A stretch of DNA of 14,845 bases from positions 1-14,845 of the forward strand of contig JBCBZH010000083.1 of NCBI GenBank assembly GCA_039815415.1. The letters run 5' to 3'. Numbering within the stretch: position 1 is the stretch's first letter; each line of letters begins with the position of its first letter. Position numbers and translations under genes: made by a program. The notes under the pieces are model-generated. The model did no database searches. It worked only from the letters and a program-made list of their open reading frames with translations, and was not told where the DNA came from. Source of the DNA: JBCBZH01 sp039815415 (GTDB taxonomy: Bacteria; Bacteroidota; Rhodothermia; Rhodothermales; Rubricoccaceae). This document shows, in pieces, positions 6,488-14,845 of the stretch.

Positions 6488-8794
6488 TCAGCCGCGCACG
6501 GTGCGGCGCTCGATGCGGAGGCGCTGTCCGGGGCGGATGGAGTCGCTGCTCAGGTTGTTCCAGGACTGGATCTGCCGGACGGTGACGCCGTAGCGCCGGG
6601 CGATGCGGGTCAGGTTGTCTCCGCTGCGCACCGTGTGGACGGTGCTCCTCTGGGTGGAGGCCGGGCGGGTCGCAGGTGCCGCTACTACGCGGAGCTTCTG
6701 GCCCGGGTGGACGGTGGTTCCTTCGAGGTCATTCCACGCGCGGAGCTGACCAATGGAGACGCCATACTGACGAGCGATCATCAGCAGGTACTCGCCACGC
6801 TGGACCGTGTGAACGGTCTGGGGCGCTCGGCGGCGCTCAGATGCCGTGCTTGTCGTGCGGATGGGCGGTGCTGGCTCGGCTGCAAGAGGCTCGGGAGCCG
6901 GCTGCGCGGCTGGCGCATCTTCAATCAAGGCAGCGATGGAGGCGCCGTCGTCAACGGGCTCGGTCGTCAGCTCCGGGGGAGCCGGTGAAGCCTCCTCGGC
7001 GAGAAGGGCTGGTTCTGGCGCCGGGGGGGGGGGGGCAGCAACCGGGGGCGCCGGAGTGTCTGCTTCGGGCTCTGGGAGATCCCGCGCCTCCGCCAGCGCG
7101 AGGGAAGCAGACATCGGGCTGGCGACAGGGCTTGTGGCTTCAGCCGTTGCCTGCTCAGCCTCCGGGGCGGGCACTGGAGCCGGGGCGGACAGCTCCGGAG
7201 CCGTGGGCGCACGCGTCTCGGCCTGAGCGATCGGAGCCGAAGTGGGCTCAACCGTCACCGCCTCTTGAGAGTCTGTTTCCTGAGGGGCTGTGGCCTCTGG
7301 CTCGGAAGAGCGTGGCGTGGCGCGGAGCGCAGAGGCCTGGGCCAGAAGCCGGGCCGCCGGACGGTCCGCGGCGGGCCGCGGCGGACGAGCTGGCGAGGCC
7401 GTCTGGGCCGCAGCGAGAAGGGCGGGGGAGTCCGCGAGCGGCTCCAATGGGCGGAAGCTCTTCATGCCGTAGAGCACCGTCTCCGCAGCGAACTGCCGCG
7501 AGTTGGCCTCAGGGGGGGCGAGTTGGTCCAATTCCGCCTGATGCTCCGTGTAGGCGCCAACCGGGATGCGGAGCATGTGGGGCACCCGCACGTTCGGGAC
7601 GCGGCCTCGGCGAAGCGACGGATTGAGGGCTCTCAGCAGGGCCTCATCGGTGTCGAGGATGCGGGCGACCGTGGAGAGGCGCGTGCCTCCGGCGACGGGA
7701 ATGCGGTCGAACACGTAGCGCGGTCCTGGCTCGTGCGCGTCGATGCCGTAGGCGTCCGGGTTGGAGACCACCAGCGCGGTGGCGATGAACATCGGGACGT
7801 AGGCGCGCGTCTCGCGCGGGATCGCGTGGTCGATGTCCCAGAAGGTGGCCGGGCGGTCATTCTCGCGCTCGAACCGGCGCTTGGCGCGGGCGATCACGGC
7901 CGGGTTGCAGTTGTAGCCCGCTAGCGCAAGCTGCCAATCGCCGAAACGGTCGTAGAGATCGCGGAGGTGTTGGGCTGCCGCACGGGTCGCCTTCTCCGGG
8001 TCGAGGCGGTCATCCAGGTCGCGCTCGGCCTTGAGGCCATAGGCGCGGCCCGTGGCACGGATGAACTGCCACATGCCGGCCGCACCGGCGTGGCTGCGTG
8101 CCGCCGGAACCAACGCGCTCTCGACCATCGCGAGGTACTTCAGCTCGTCCGGGACGCCCTCCTCCGCCAGGACCCGCTCGATCATGGGGAGGTAGGTGTC
8201 CGAGCGCTGCCGCAGCTTGTTGACGTGGTTCGGGCGGTTGAGCAGGAACGTGATGTAGCGCTCCACCTTCGCGTTGACATCCATCGGGATGGTCGTTGGG
8301 AAGGTGTCCACTGTGGGGAGGTCCACATGCTCAAGGAGCGGGGTGCCCGTGGCAAACGACGGCTCGACGGCCTGCATGGCCGCGGAGCGGAACGCGTAGA
8401 TGTCGCCACGGTCGAGAGCCGGTCGCTCATAGAAGCGCTCGTACTCGGTCAGGGCGGAGCTGTAGACCTCGCGGAAGCGGGCATCGTCCATGATGCCGGG
8501 CCGCTGTGCGAGTCGGTTCAGGTCCGTCACCAGCTCGTCGAGCTCGGTGGTGTAGCGCGCCTGGTCGCCGTCGGCGTCGGCCTGGAGCAGGCGGGCTTGG
8601 CGTTCGTAGAGGCGGGCGACGCGGCGGGCAATCTGCTCGTCTGTCAAGGGCGTGTCCGCGGACACGGAGCCGAGCACGTCGTCGGCTGCGAAGGCAGCAG
8701 GACGTGGGGAGAGCGCGGCGTCCGTGGCTAAAGACTGGGCCCAGACTGGACAGGAAACAAACAGAGCCGCCGCCACGAGTGCGAATCGAGGCAT
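6488..8794 (-). CDS. mltD: MltD-like membrane-bound lytic murein transglycosylase with LysM repeats
   Basis: The protein has 768 residues. I chose ATG 8794, not the longer frame to 8884, because it starts a signal peptide (MPRFALVAAALFVSCPVWAQ, cut after WAQ). Residues of about 55-190 are helical. The transglycosylase SLT domain covers about 200-310: the catalytic Glu is probably E225 in AMVESAL, followed by GAAGMWQFI and LAGYNCNP (near 292). A degenerate LysM-like stretch lies near 385-435. A Pro/Ala/Glu-rich linker (about 455-655) leads to two LysM peptidoglycan-binding repeats (about 660-704 and 718-762). Such enzymes cut the MurNAc-GlcNAc bond, making 1,6-anhydro ends, during wall growth or remodelling. 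There is no lipobox, so it is secreted to the periplasm rather than lipidated as E. coli MltD is. A 13-G run sits in the linker. Confidence 0.93.
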   Translation of the reverse strand: MPRFALVAAALFVSCPVWAQSLATDAALSPRPAAFAADDVLGSVSADTPLTDEQIARRVARLYERQARLLQADADGDQARYTTELDELVTDLNRLAQRPGIMDDARFREVYSSALTEYERFYERPALDRGDIYAFRSAAMQAVEPSFATGTPLLEHVDLPTVDTFPTTIPMDVNAKVERYITFLLNRPNHVNKLRQRSDTYLPMIERVLAEEGVPDELKYLAMVESALVPAARSHAGAAGMWQFIRATGRAYGLKAERDLDDRLDPEKATRAAAQHLRDLYDRFGDWQLALAGYNCNPAVIARAKRRFERENDRPATFWDIDHAIPRETRAYVPMFIATALVVSNPDAYGIDAHEPGPRYVFDRIPVAGGTRLSTVARILDTDEALLRALNPSLRRGRVPNVRVPHMLRIPVGAYTEHQAELDQLAPPEANSRQFAAETVLYGMKSFRPLEPLADSPALLAAAQTASPARPPRPAADRPAARLLAQASALRATPRSSEPEATAPQETDSQEAVTVEPTSAPIAQAETRAPTAPELSAPAPVPAPEAEQATAEATSPVASPMSASLALAEARDLPEPEADTPAPPVAAPPPPAPEPALLAEEASPAPPELTTEPVDDGASIAALIEDAPAAQPAPEPLAAEPAPPIRTTSTASERRRAPQTVHTVQRGEYLLMIARQYGVSIGQLRAWNDLEGTTVHPGQKLRVVAAPATRPASTQRSTVHTVRSGDNLTRIARRYGVTVRQIQSWNNLSSDSIRPGQRLRIERRTVRG
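7023..7035. repeat. 13-bp G homopolymer inside mltD linker
   Basis: Thirteen consecutive G on the plus strand (C on the coding strand) encode part of a run of prolines, near residues 587-591 of the transglycosylase. The frame is intact as given. A change of one base would remove both LysM repeats. Confidence 0.95.
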
Positions 8795-9079
8795 CGGAGC
8801 GGGAGGCTGTGGACTACGGAGGAGAGCCAGAAACGGCTCGACAGAACCTAGGGAGGAGAGGAGGCTCGTCCAAATGCCCTGCACGGACGGAAACTACTCA
8901 GAAAACAGGGGCTCGTGGGCTGAGGCGTAGGCTGCAGTGGGGCGCTAGGGAGACTCAAGTGCCAGCAGATGAGGCTCGGTGGAGCTTCCGCAGCGAGCTG
9001 GCGAATACCTTCTGGCCGCTCCCGTGCGTCAGGATGTGTCCACACCCTGAATCTCCAGCTCGCCCCTCAACCGGTTTCG
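8795..9079. other. Intergenic region between divergent mltD and DUF418 genes
   Basis: This 285-bp stretch holds no gene I can support. It must contain the start signals for both divergent genes. It also holds a half-copy of the palindromic element, CGAGCTGGCGA, at 8994-9004, and a short opposite-sense match, CCAGCTCG, at 9055-9062. Confidence 0.5.
8843..8874 (-). promoter_or_regulatory. Candidate Bacteroidota-type promoter for mltD
   Basis: Read on the minus strand, TTTG (8874-8871) is followed by exactly 20 bases and then TAGGTTCT (8850-8843). The known Bacteroidota sigma-ABfr consensus is TTTG, 19-21 bases, TAnnTTTG; the second box matches 4 of 6 fixed positions. The predicted start would leave about 40 bases of leader before ATG 8794. 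This is a plausible match found by eye, not a proof. Confidence 0.35.
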
Positions 9080-10177
9080 ATGAAACGAATCTTCGGATAC
9101 GACATCGCTCGTGCCCTCGCCGTTGTGGGGATGGTCATCGTCAACTTCAAGATTGCGATGGGAGCCTCGCAGAATGGGCCAGAGTGGCTCCGCCAGCTCG
9201 TCGGGCTGCTGGAGGGCCGCGCGGCGGCGACGTTCGTCGTGCTGGCGGGCGTCGGGTTGTCGCTCCTGTCTCGCAACGGACGGCTCGCCCAGGACGCTGT
9301 GCGCCTCGCGCAAGACCGCCGGACGTTGCTCAAGAGAGCCCTGTTTCTGTTCGTTGTGGGGCTGCTGTATACGCCTATCTGGCCTGCCGACATCCTGCAC
9401 TTTTACGGGGTCTACATCGCGGTGGCTGCGTTTCTGCTGGCGGCCCCGACCCGTCGGATCTGGGCCTACGCCGTCGGCCTTGTCGTCGCCTACGTGGTCC
9501 TGATGAGTGTGTTCGACTACGAGGCTGGGTGGAACTGGGACACGCTCGACTATAGCGGATTCTGGACGCCCGAAGGGATGGTCCGGCATCTGTTCTACAA
9601 CGGATTCCACCCGGTCATTCCGTGGCTTGCGTTCTTGTTGGTGGGAATGATCCTCGGGCGCCAGGACATGCGAGATCCATCTGTCCGCCGACGTGTCATT
9701 GGATGGGGCGCAGGCATCGCGCTGGCGACTGAAGCTGTGAGCTGGGGGCTCGTTCGCTCGCTGTCAGTTGGTGCCAGCCCGAGCGACCAACAGGACATTC
9801 TCGCGTTGTTCGGAACGGGGCCCATGCCGCCTCTGCCTCTCTACATGCTGGCGGGTGCCGGAACGGCGTGTGCGGTCATCGGGCTGGCGGTTGAACTGGG
9901 AGAGCGCCAGCCCGACGCGCGCTGGCTGCGCCCATTCGTTTCAACCGGCCAGCTCGCGCTGACGCTCTACGTGGCGCACGTGATCGTCGGGATGGGCACG
10001 CTGGAGGCGCTGGGGCGGCTGGAGGACCAGTCCCTCGTCGTTTCGCTCATCGCCTCGGGCGTGTTCTGCATCGCAGGCGTGGCGTTCGCTCACCTCTGGC
10101 GGCTGCGCTTCACGCGCGGCCCTCTCGAGGCCATCCTGCGTGCCATGACCGACCCTCGGCGGCCACGCTCGGTCTGA
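9080..10177 (+). CDS. DUF418/YeiB-like polytopic membrane protein (acyltransferase-like fold)
   Basis: The protein has 365 residues. The ATG at 9080 (MKRIFGYDIARALAVVGM) matches the usual start of the family; the open frame back to 8969 has no such similarity. The N-terminal segment has D.ARALAVVGMVIVNF, followed by LLEGRAAATFVVLAGVGLSLL, typical of the heparan-alpha-glucosaminide acetyltransferase-like/DUF1624 region. The C-terminus (PFVSTGQLALTLYVAHVIVGMG, then LWRLRFTRGPLEAILR) matches the DUF418 pattern. About 9 to 10 membrane segments are apparent. The reaction is not established for bacterial DUF418 proteins; transfer of acyl groups across the inner membrane is a guess from the fold. 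The gene is divergent from mltD and convergent with the carboxylase gene. Confidence 0.82.
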   Translation: MKRIFGYDIARALAVVGMVIVNFKIAMGASQNGPEWLRQLVGLLEGRAAATFVVLAGVGLSLLSRNGRLAQDAVRLAQDRRTLLKRALFLFVVGLLYTPIWPADILHFYGVYIAVAAFLLAAPTRRIWAYAVGLVVAYVVLMSVFDYEAGWNWDTLDYSGFWTPEGMVRHLFYNGFHPVIPWLAFLLVGMILGRQDMRDPSVRRRVIGWGAGIALATEAVSWGLVRSLSVGASPSDQQDILALFGTGPMPPLPLYMLAGAGTACAVIGLAVELGERQPDARWLRPFVSTGQLALTLYVAHVIVGMGTLEALGRLEDQSLVVSLIASGVFCIAGVAFAHLWRLRFTRGPLEAILRAMTDPRRPRSV

Positions 10178-10178
10178 G

Positions 10179-10213
10179 TCGCCAGCTGCAAGCGGGGCCC
10201 TTCGAGCTGGCGA
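10179..10213. repeat. Dispersed palindromic element, short-arm copy
   Basis: TCGCCAGCT (10179-10187) pairs with AGCTGGCGA (10205-10213) around a 17-base loop. It starts one base after the stop of the DUF418 gene, in the 69-bp gap to the convergent carboxylase gene. The inner CGAG half of the arm is kept on the right side only (TTCGAGCTGG). Confidence 0.72.
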
Positions 10214-10246
10214 GTCCGCCTCCGTGGAGGCCTCGTCGCCCACCAC

Positions 10247-11806
<1,560 letters not shown>

Positions 11807-11856
11807 GGGCAGCAGCGCAGGGCCCGCTAAGGTACCCGGCACAGGCCCTGTCGTGC

Positions 11857-13089
11857 CTAGGCTACTGGGGCCTCTTCGTGCGGTTCGCCTGCGACTGCAG
11901 CGCGCAATGTCGCCCGCTGGATGGGCTTCGCGAGGTACTCATCTGCACCGGCGTCGATGCAGCGCTCCCGGTCACCTGCGAGCGCGTTCGCAGTCAGCGC
12001 GATCACGCGGGGTTGGGCGTCCTGTGGCAACTCGGTTCGGAGCCGCTGTATGGCCTCATACCCATCCATGACGGGCATCTGGATGTCCATCAGGACCAGG
12101 GTGTAGGGATGGCCGGCCTGGTACGCGCGGTGCAGTGCAGCCAGAGCCTCGGCTCCGTCGTCTACGGTGTCGATGTTCAGCCCGAGCTGCTCCAGCAAGC
12201 GCACCGCGACGCGTTGGTTGACCGCGTTGTCTTCAGCCAGGAGAACGCGCGCGTCCTCTTGAAGTGGGGGGGGAGCGGTTTGCTCTGCTGTGGGCTCGAT
12301 GCGCTCGTGACTCGGTTCCACACACACGTCGAATGCGAACGTCGAGCCCAGCCCGGGAGCACTCTCAACCGTCATCTCTCCACCCATCAGCTCGACGAGC
12401 TGGCGAGAGATGTTGAGGCCGAGCCCGGTGCCGCCGTACTTGCGGGTGGTGGAGGTGTCTGCTTGTGTGAACGCTTCGAACAGGCGCTCCTTCTGGGCGT
12501 CGGTGATGCCGATGCCAGTATCGACCACCTCGATGCGAAGACGGCAGGGGCGGGTCTGGCCAGGAGCAAAGCCGGGTGCTGACAGGCGGACGGTCACGCC
12601 TCCGTCGTGCGTGAACTTGACGGCATTCGACAGAAGGTTGAGCAGCACCTGGCGGACGCGCGTCGCATCGCCGAGGACGACTTCAGGAACGGGTGTCGCC
12701 ACGTCGACGCTGAGCGACAGAGCGTTGGCTTTGGGGCGTACAACGGCGAGGGCACTGCGGACGAGGGCCTCGGGGTCGAACGGGGTCGCTTCAATCTCGA
12801 TGCCTCCCGCTTCGATCTTCGAGAGGTCCAGGACGTCGTTGATGATTGCCAAGAGGGCTGCCGCGCTCGTCTGGATGGTGCGGACACACTCATCCTGGCG
12901 TTCATTCAGGGGGCTGTCGGCGAGCAAGTCAGCCATGCCGATCACGCCATTCATGGGTGTTCGGATCTCATGGCTCATCGTGGCGAGAAATTGGCTCTTT
13001 GCCTGGGTGGCGGCCTCTGCTGCCTGCCGTGCCAGGACCAACTCTTCGTTAGTGGCTGTCAGGTCATTGTTCACCGCAGAGACCGAAGG
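11857..13089 (-). CDS. Hybrid sensor histidine kinase/response regulator, N-terminus lost at contig junction
   Basis: About 410 residues of recognisable protein remain. From the N side there is a short coiled-coil linker (DLTATNEELVLARQAAEAA), then the HisKA dimerisation domain with its phospho-acceptor His in FLATMSHEIRTPMNG (codon at 12970-12972). The HATPase_c domain follows with an N box (LLNLLSNAVKFT), VVDTGIGIT and GGTGLGLNIS. The C-terminal receiver domain has LLAEDNAVNQR, the phospho-acceptor Asp in LMDIQMPVMDG, and the Lys of YLAKPI. The sensor part that should precede it is missing: upstream of about 13089 the frame continues only as antisense of the TamB-like gene, so residues reading MYRPVRSRAALSS are spurious. 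The kinase would phosphorylate itself and its own receiver; the signal is unknown. Confidence 0.88.
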   Translation of the reverse strand, partial: PSVSAVNNDLTATNEELVLARQAAEAATQAKSQFLATMSHEIRTPMNGVIGMADLLADSPLNERQDECVRTIQTSAAALLAIINDVLDLSKIEAGGIEIEATPFDPEALVRSALAVVRPKANALSLSVDVATPVPEVVLGDATRVRQVLLNLLSNAVKFTHDGGVTVRLSAPGFAPGQTRPCRLRIEVVDTGIGITDAQKERLFEAFTQADTSTTRKYGGTGLGLNISRQLVELMGGEMTVESAPGLGSTFAFDVCVEPSHERIEPTAEQTAPPPLQEDARVLLAEDNAVNQRVAVRLLEQLGLNIDTVDDGAEALAALHRAYQAGHPYTLVLMDIQMPVMDGYEAIQRLRTELPQDAQPRVIALTANALAGDRERCIDAGADEYLAKPIQRATLRAAVAGEPHEEAPVA

Positions 13090-13105
13090 CGAGCCACCCA
13101 TTGAG
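13075..13105. other. Abrupt junction between two unrelated genomes (probable chimera)
   Basis: To the left, minus-strand codons encode the kinase linker (AVNNDLTATNEEL). To the right, plus-strand codons encode TamB-like sequence from about EPPIEPTGPLTV (13091 onward). Both genes are cut in mid-protein. GC, codon preference and taxonomic flavour change here. The exact base is uncertain within about 15 bases. Confidence 0.75.
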
Positions 13106-14212
13106 CCCACCGGGCCACTGACCGTCAGACTAGACAACGCCGCCCTCGATCTCACCGGTCTATACAAAGGGCAGGTAGACGGTCTGCTGGTGGTGGGGGG
13201 CAGCCTGCTAGCGGGAGGACCTCAGCTGGGGGGATTTGTCACTCTAGCCAACGGCCGTGCCTTTCTACCAGACGGCAGCGGCAGCAGTTCGGTTAACCCT
13301 GTGGCCAACAGCCAGCCCCTGATTGCCCCTAGCTTTCGAAACTTAAGAATCTCCCTTGGTCGCAACGTCAGAATTCAGCAGAGCAACATTCTTGATGTTG
13401 TCGCCCAGGGAGATCTAAACCTGACTGGTCCCCTACAGCCATTCCGTGCCATTGAGCCAGAAGGCACCATCCGCCTACGCTCGGGGCGAATCAATTTGTT
13501 GACCACTACATTCCGCTTAGCAGGTCGAGACAATCAGGCTCGCTTTATCCCAGAGCGGGGCATTTCCGACCCGCTGCTAGATCTGAGCCTGCGCACCTCC
13601 GTCACTGAGGCCCAGCGGAGCAGCGCCATTGAAGCCAGCACCTTTGCCACCTCAGAAGTCAACGATACCTCCCTCGATCCGTTCAGCGGCAGCACCGGAC
13701 TACAGACAATTCGGGTACGGGCTACCTATGAGGGCACCGCCAGTAAGCTGCTCCAGAGCCTGTTTGTCACCGACAGCAGCAGCACCGTCATTTCTCTCTC
13801 CAGCTCGCCACCGCGCTCTCGTCAAGAGATTATTAATCTGCTGAGCGGCAGCTACATCTCAGCTTTGCAGTCGGGAGAAGGAGTGCTTAACTTCTTTGGA
13901 GGAGCGCTGCTAAACCAGATCCAGGACTTTATTAGCCGCACCCTCAATCTCAGCGAGTTTAGGCTATTTCCCATTACCTCTGCCTCCCGCTTTGCCAGCG
14001 AAGACAATCGGGGCTCCAGCCTGGATGTCGCGACGGAAGTCGGCATCGATCTCACCGACAACACACCCCTATCTCTGCTGAAAATTTTGACCGACAGCAC
14101 TCCCACCGAGTTTAATCTGCGCTACCGACTGACCGATGAATTTACTATCCGTACCACCACCAACCTGGACGATGTCAACCGAGTACTGCTGGAGTTTGAA
14201 ACCCGCTTTTAG
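13091..14212 (+). CDS. tamB: TamB/DUF490-like translocation and assembly module protein, C-terminal part (cyanobacterial)
   Basis: The last 373 residues of a TamB-family protein run to TAG 14210-14212. Seen here are long amphipathic beta-strand repeats (VRLDNAALDLTGLYKGQ, GGSLLAGGPQLGGFVTL, LNLTGPLQPFRAIEPEGTI) and the conserved C-terminal block. That block has STVISLSSSPPRSRQEIINLL, GGALLNQIQDFISRTLNL, EVGIDLTDNTPLSLL and a final beta-strand NRVLLEFETRF. Known TamB proteins form a hydrophobic groove spanning the periplasm that helps move lipids (and, in some bacteria, assemble proteins) towards the outer membrane; cyanobacteria carry long versions. The N-terminal part is missing because of the junction, so the open frame beginning at 12410 is artificial. 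Codons such as CTA, TTA and AAA are much more frequent than in the left part. Confidence 0.87.
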   Translation, partial: EPPIEPTGPLTVRLDNAALDLTGLYKGQVDGLLVVGGSLLAGGPQLGGFVTLANGRAFLPDGSGSSSVNPVANSQPLIAPSFRNLRISLGRNVRIQQSNILDVVAQGDLNLTGPLQPFRAIEPEGTIRLRSGRINLLTTTFRLAGRDNQARFIPERGISDPLLDLSLRTSVTEAQRSSAIEASTFATSEVNDTSLDPFSGSTGLQTIRVRATYEGTASKLLQSLFVTDSSSTVISLSSSPPRSRQEIINLLSGSYISALQSGEGVLNFFGGALLNQIQDFISRTLNLSEFRLFPITSASRFASEDNRGSSLDVATEVGIDLTDNTPLSLLKILTDSTPTEFNLRYRLTDEFTIRTTTNLDDVNRVLLEFETRF

Positions 14213-14228
14213 GCTGCTTCAGCAGCCT
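14211..14228 (+). terminator. Hairpin overlapping the tamB stop codon
   Basis: A perfect 7-bp stem, AGGCTGC-TTCA-GCAGCCT, begins on the last two bases of the stop codon. It is followed by TGTATTG, not a clear T-run, so it is a possible but weak terminator. Confidence 0.4.
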
Positions 14229-14446
14229 GTATTGCCAGAGTTAACGACTTTCGCCATTGCCGGTCAATTCTCCCCTGACCTAGACTAGGATTGGCTAAAG
14301 TGCCGGTTTCTAGCGTCTGTGGCCGTAGAGTAGGTCGGAGGCGTCAGGTCCTGGCTCCGCCTGCCAATCGACAGGATGTTTGCATGGCCTGACCTAGCCC
14401 ACATTCTGCCTATTCCCTAATCCTCCTGTACTTTACCCAACCGTCC
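14213..14446. other. Cyanobacterial intergenic spacer
   Basis: This 234-bp stretch lies between the TamB-like and TPR genes. Apart from the hairpin at its left end I see no gene, RNA or convincing promoter. A short purine-poor leader without a Shine-Dalgarno site precedes the ATG. Confidence 0.45.
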
Positions 14447-14845
14447 ATGTCTTGGCTTGTTCGTCCCGCCTTAGTTTCTTCTCTTTTTGCTCTGCTAGGG
14501 GTCGGCCTCACCGCCCAGCCGTCACCGGCCCAGGCTCTACTGCCCTACACCCTGCCCCTAGATGAGGAGCGGCTGACGGCGACGGGGTTTCAGCTAGCCC
14601 AGGAAGCAGCCCAGCTAGCCCAGTTTCAGCAGTATGACGAAGCCCTAGCACGAGCTGAGCTAGCGGCTCAGCTCGCCCCTAGTGACGCATCTATCCTGAC
14701 GCTGCTCGGTAGCCTACAGCTGCAGACCGGCGACAGCGCTAATGCGATCGCATCTTTAGAAAGCGCTAAGGCTATCGAGCGAGAAGACGCCGTTATCTGG
14801 TTTACCCTGGGCTCCGCCTACTTCAGCGAAGCCAAGTATCTCCAG
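14447..14845 (+). CDS. Secreted TPR-repeat protein, N-terminal part (cyanobacterial, cut by window end)
   Basis: ATG at 14447 opens 133 codons in frame to the right edge. A signal peptide is evident: SWLVRPALVSSLFALLGVGL, then AQPSPAQA with a likely cut after AQA, before LLPYTLPLDEE. From about residue 50, TPR-like helical pairs follow: AQLAQFQQYDEALARAELAAQLAP, then LLGSLQLQTGDSANAIASLESAKAI, then VWFTLGSAYF-like sequence. The start LPYTLPLDEERL and the AQLAQFQQYDEAL repeat resemble a TPR family common in cyanobacteria. TPR repeats bind other proteins; the specific partner is unknown. The gene lies downstream of the TamB-like gene on the same strand. Confidence 0.82.
   Translation, partial: MSWLVRPALVSSLFALLGVGLTAQPSPAQALLPYTLPLDEERLTATGFQLAQEAAQLAQFQQYDEALARAELAAQLAPSDASILTLLGSLQLQTGDSANAIASLESAKAIEREDAVIWFTLGSAYFSEAKYLQ
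14744..14751. repeat. HIP1 octameric palindrome
   Basis: GCGATCGC, the highly iterated palindrome that is over-represented in many cyanobacterial genomes, occurs inside the TPR gene. A single octamer is weak evidence alone but agrees with the protein similarity. Confidence 0.6.

Noticed and set aside
6676..8731. Several long plus-strand frames opposite mltD
   Set aside because: They are shadows of the transglycosylase gene, with no domain or signal peptide, and are explained by high GC.
12390..12404. Further match to the palindromic element (GACGAGCTGGCGAGA) in the hybrid kinase
   Set aside because: It encodes conserved HATPase residues (SRQLVELM), so it is normal coding sequence. CGAGCTGGCG-type matches in mltD (7389) and the MBL gene (5960, 6377) are treated the same way.
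13090..13167. N-terminal extension of the hybrid kinase
   Set aside because: These codons are the antisense of the TamB-like gene across the junction and show no kinase similarity.
13801..13811. CCAGCTCGCCA in the TamB-like gene, resembling the palindromic element
   Set aside because: It lies in the cyanobacterial part inside a conserved coding block (SSSPPRS) and lacks the full arm.
12410..14212. A 600-residue plus-strand open frame
   Set aside because: Its first part (12410 to about 13090) is the antisense of the hybrid kinase. Only the part from about 13091 is real TamB-like sequence.

Overview
The window has two unlike parts that meet near position 13090. Positions 1 to about 13089 are GC-rich DNA from a bacterium that looks like a Bacteroidota/Rhodothermota member, probably near the Rhodothermales/Rubricoccaceae. 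That placement is inferred from the high GC, a secreted protein with a type IX secretion (T9SS) C-terminal sorting domain, hybrid two-component kinases, and starts without clear Shine-Dalgarno sequences. Positions from about 13090 to 14845 look cyanobacterial: GC and codon use change, the proteins resemble the cyanobacterial TamB/DUF490 C-terminus and a cyanobacterial TPR protein, and a HIP1 octamer (GCGATCGC) occurs at 14744-14751. Both the kinase on the left and the TamB gene on the right are cut in mid-gene at the junction. The simplest reading is a chimeric contig, as from a microbial mat or mixed culture, not one genome.

Layout of the GC-rich part. 1-528 is the end of a sensor histidine kinase. 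609-1105 (minus) is a two-gene toxin-antitoxin module with a RelE/ParE-like toxin. 1246-2691 (minus) is a secreted beta-propeller (ASP-box/BNR) protein with a T9SS sorting domain. 2781-3548 (minus) is an unrecognised lipoprotein. 3689-5324 (plus) is a translationally coupled pair: a stand-alone cyclic-nucleotide-binding protein and an AI-2E/PerM family membrane protein. 5576-6412 (plus) is a metallo-beta-lactamase-fold hydrolase. 6488-8794 (minus) is an MltD-like lytic transglycosylase with LysM repeats. 9080-10177 (plus) is a DUF418-type polytopic membrane protein. 10247-11806 (minus) is the acyl-CoA (propionyl-CoA) carboxylase beta subunit. 11857 to about 13089 (minus) is a hybrid histidine kinase with a receiver domain, its N-terminus lost at the junction.

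The cyanobacterial part holds the last 373 residues of a TamB-like protein (to 14212), a hairpin over its stop codon, a 234-bp spacer, and the first 133 residues of a secreted TPR protein running off the right edge.

The most distinctive feature of the main genome is a dispersed palindromic element built on CGCCAGCTCGAG and its complement. Four full hairpin copies lie at gene 3' ends (503-562, 1188-1243, 6436-6466, 10179-10213), and half-copies lie elsewhere. A second, unrelated inverted-repeat element of about 108 bp lies at 5371-5478. Most genes here are ordinary housekeeping or envelope functions. I see no CRISPR array, transposase, rRNA or tRNA, and no clear multi-gene novel system.
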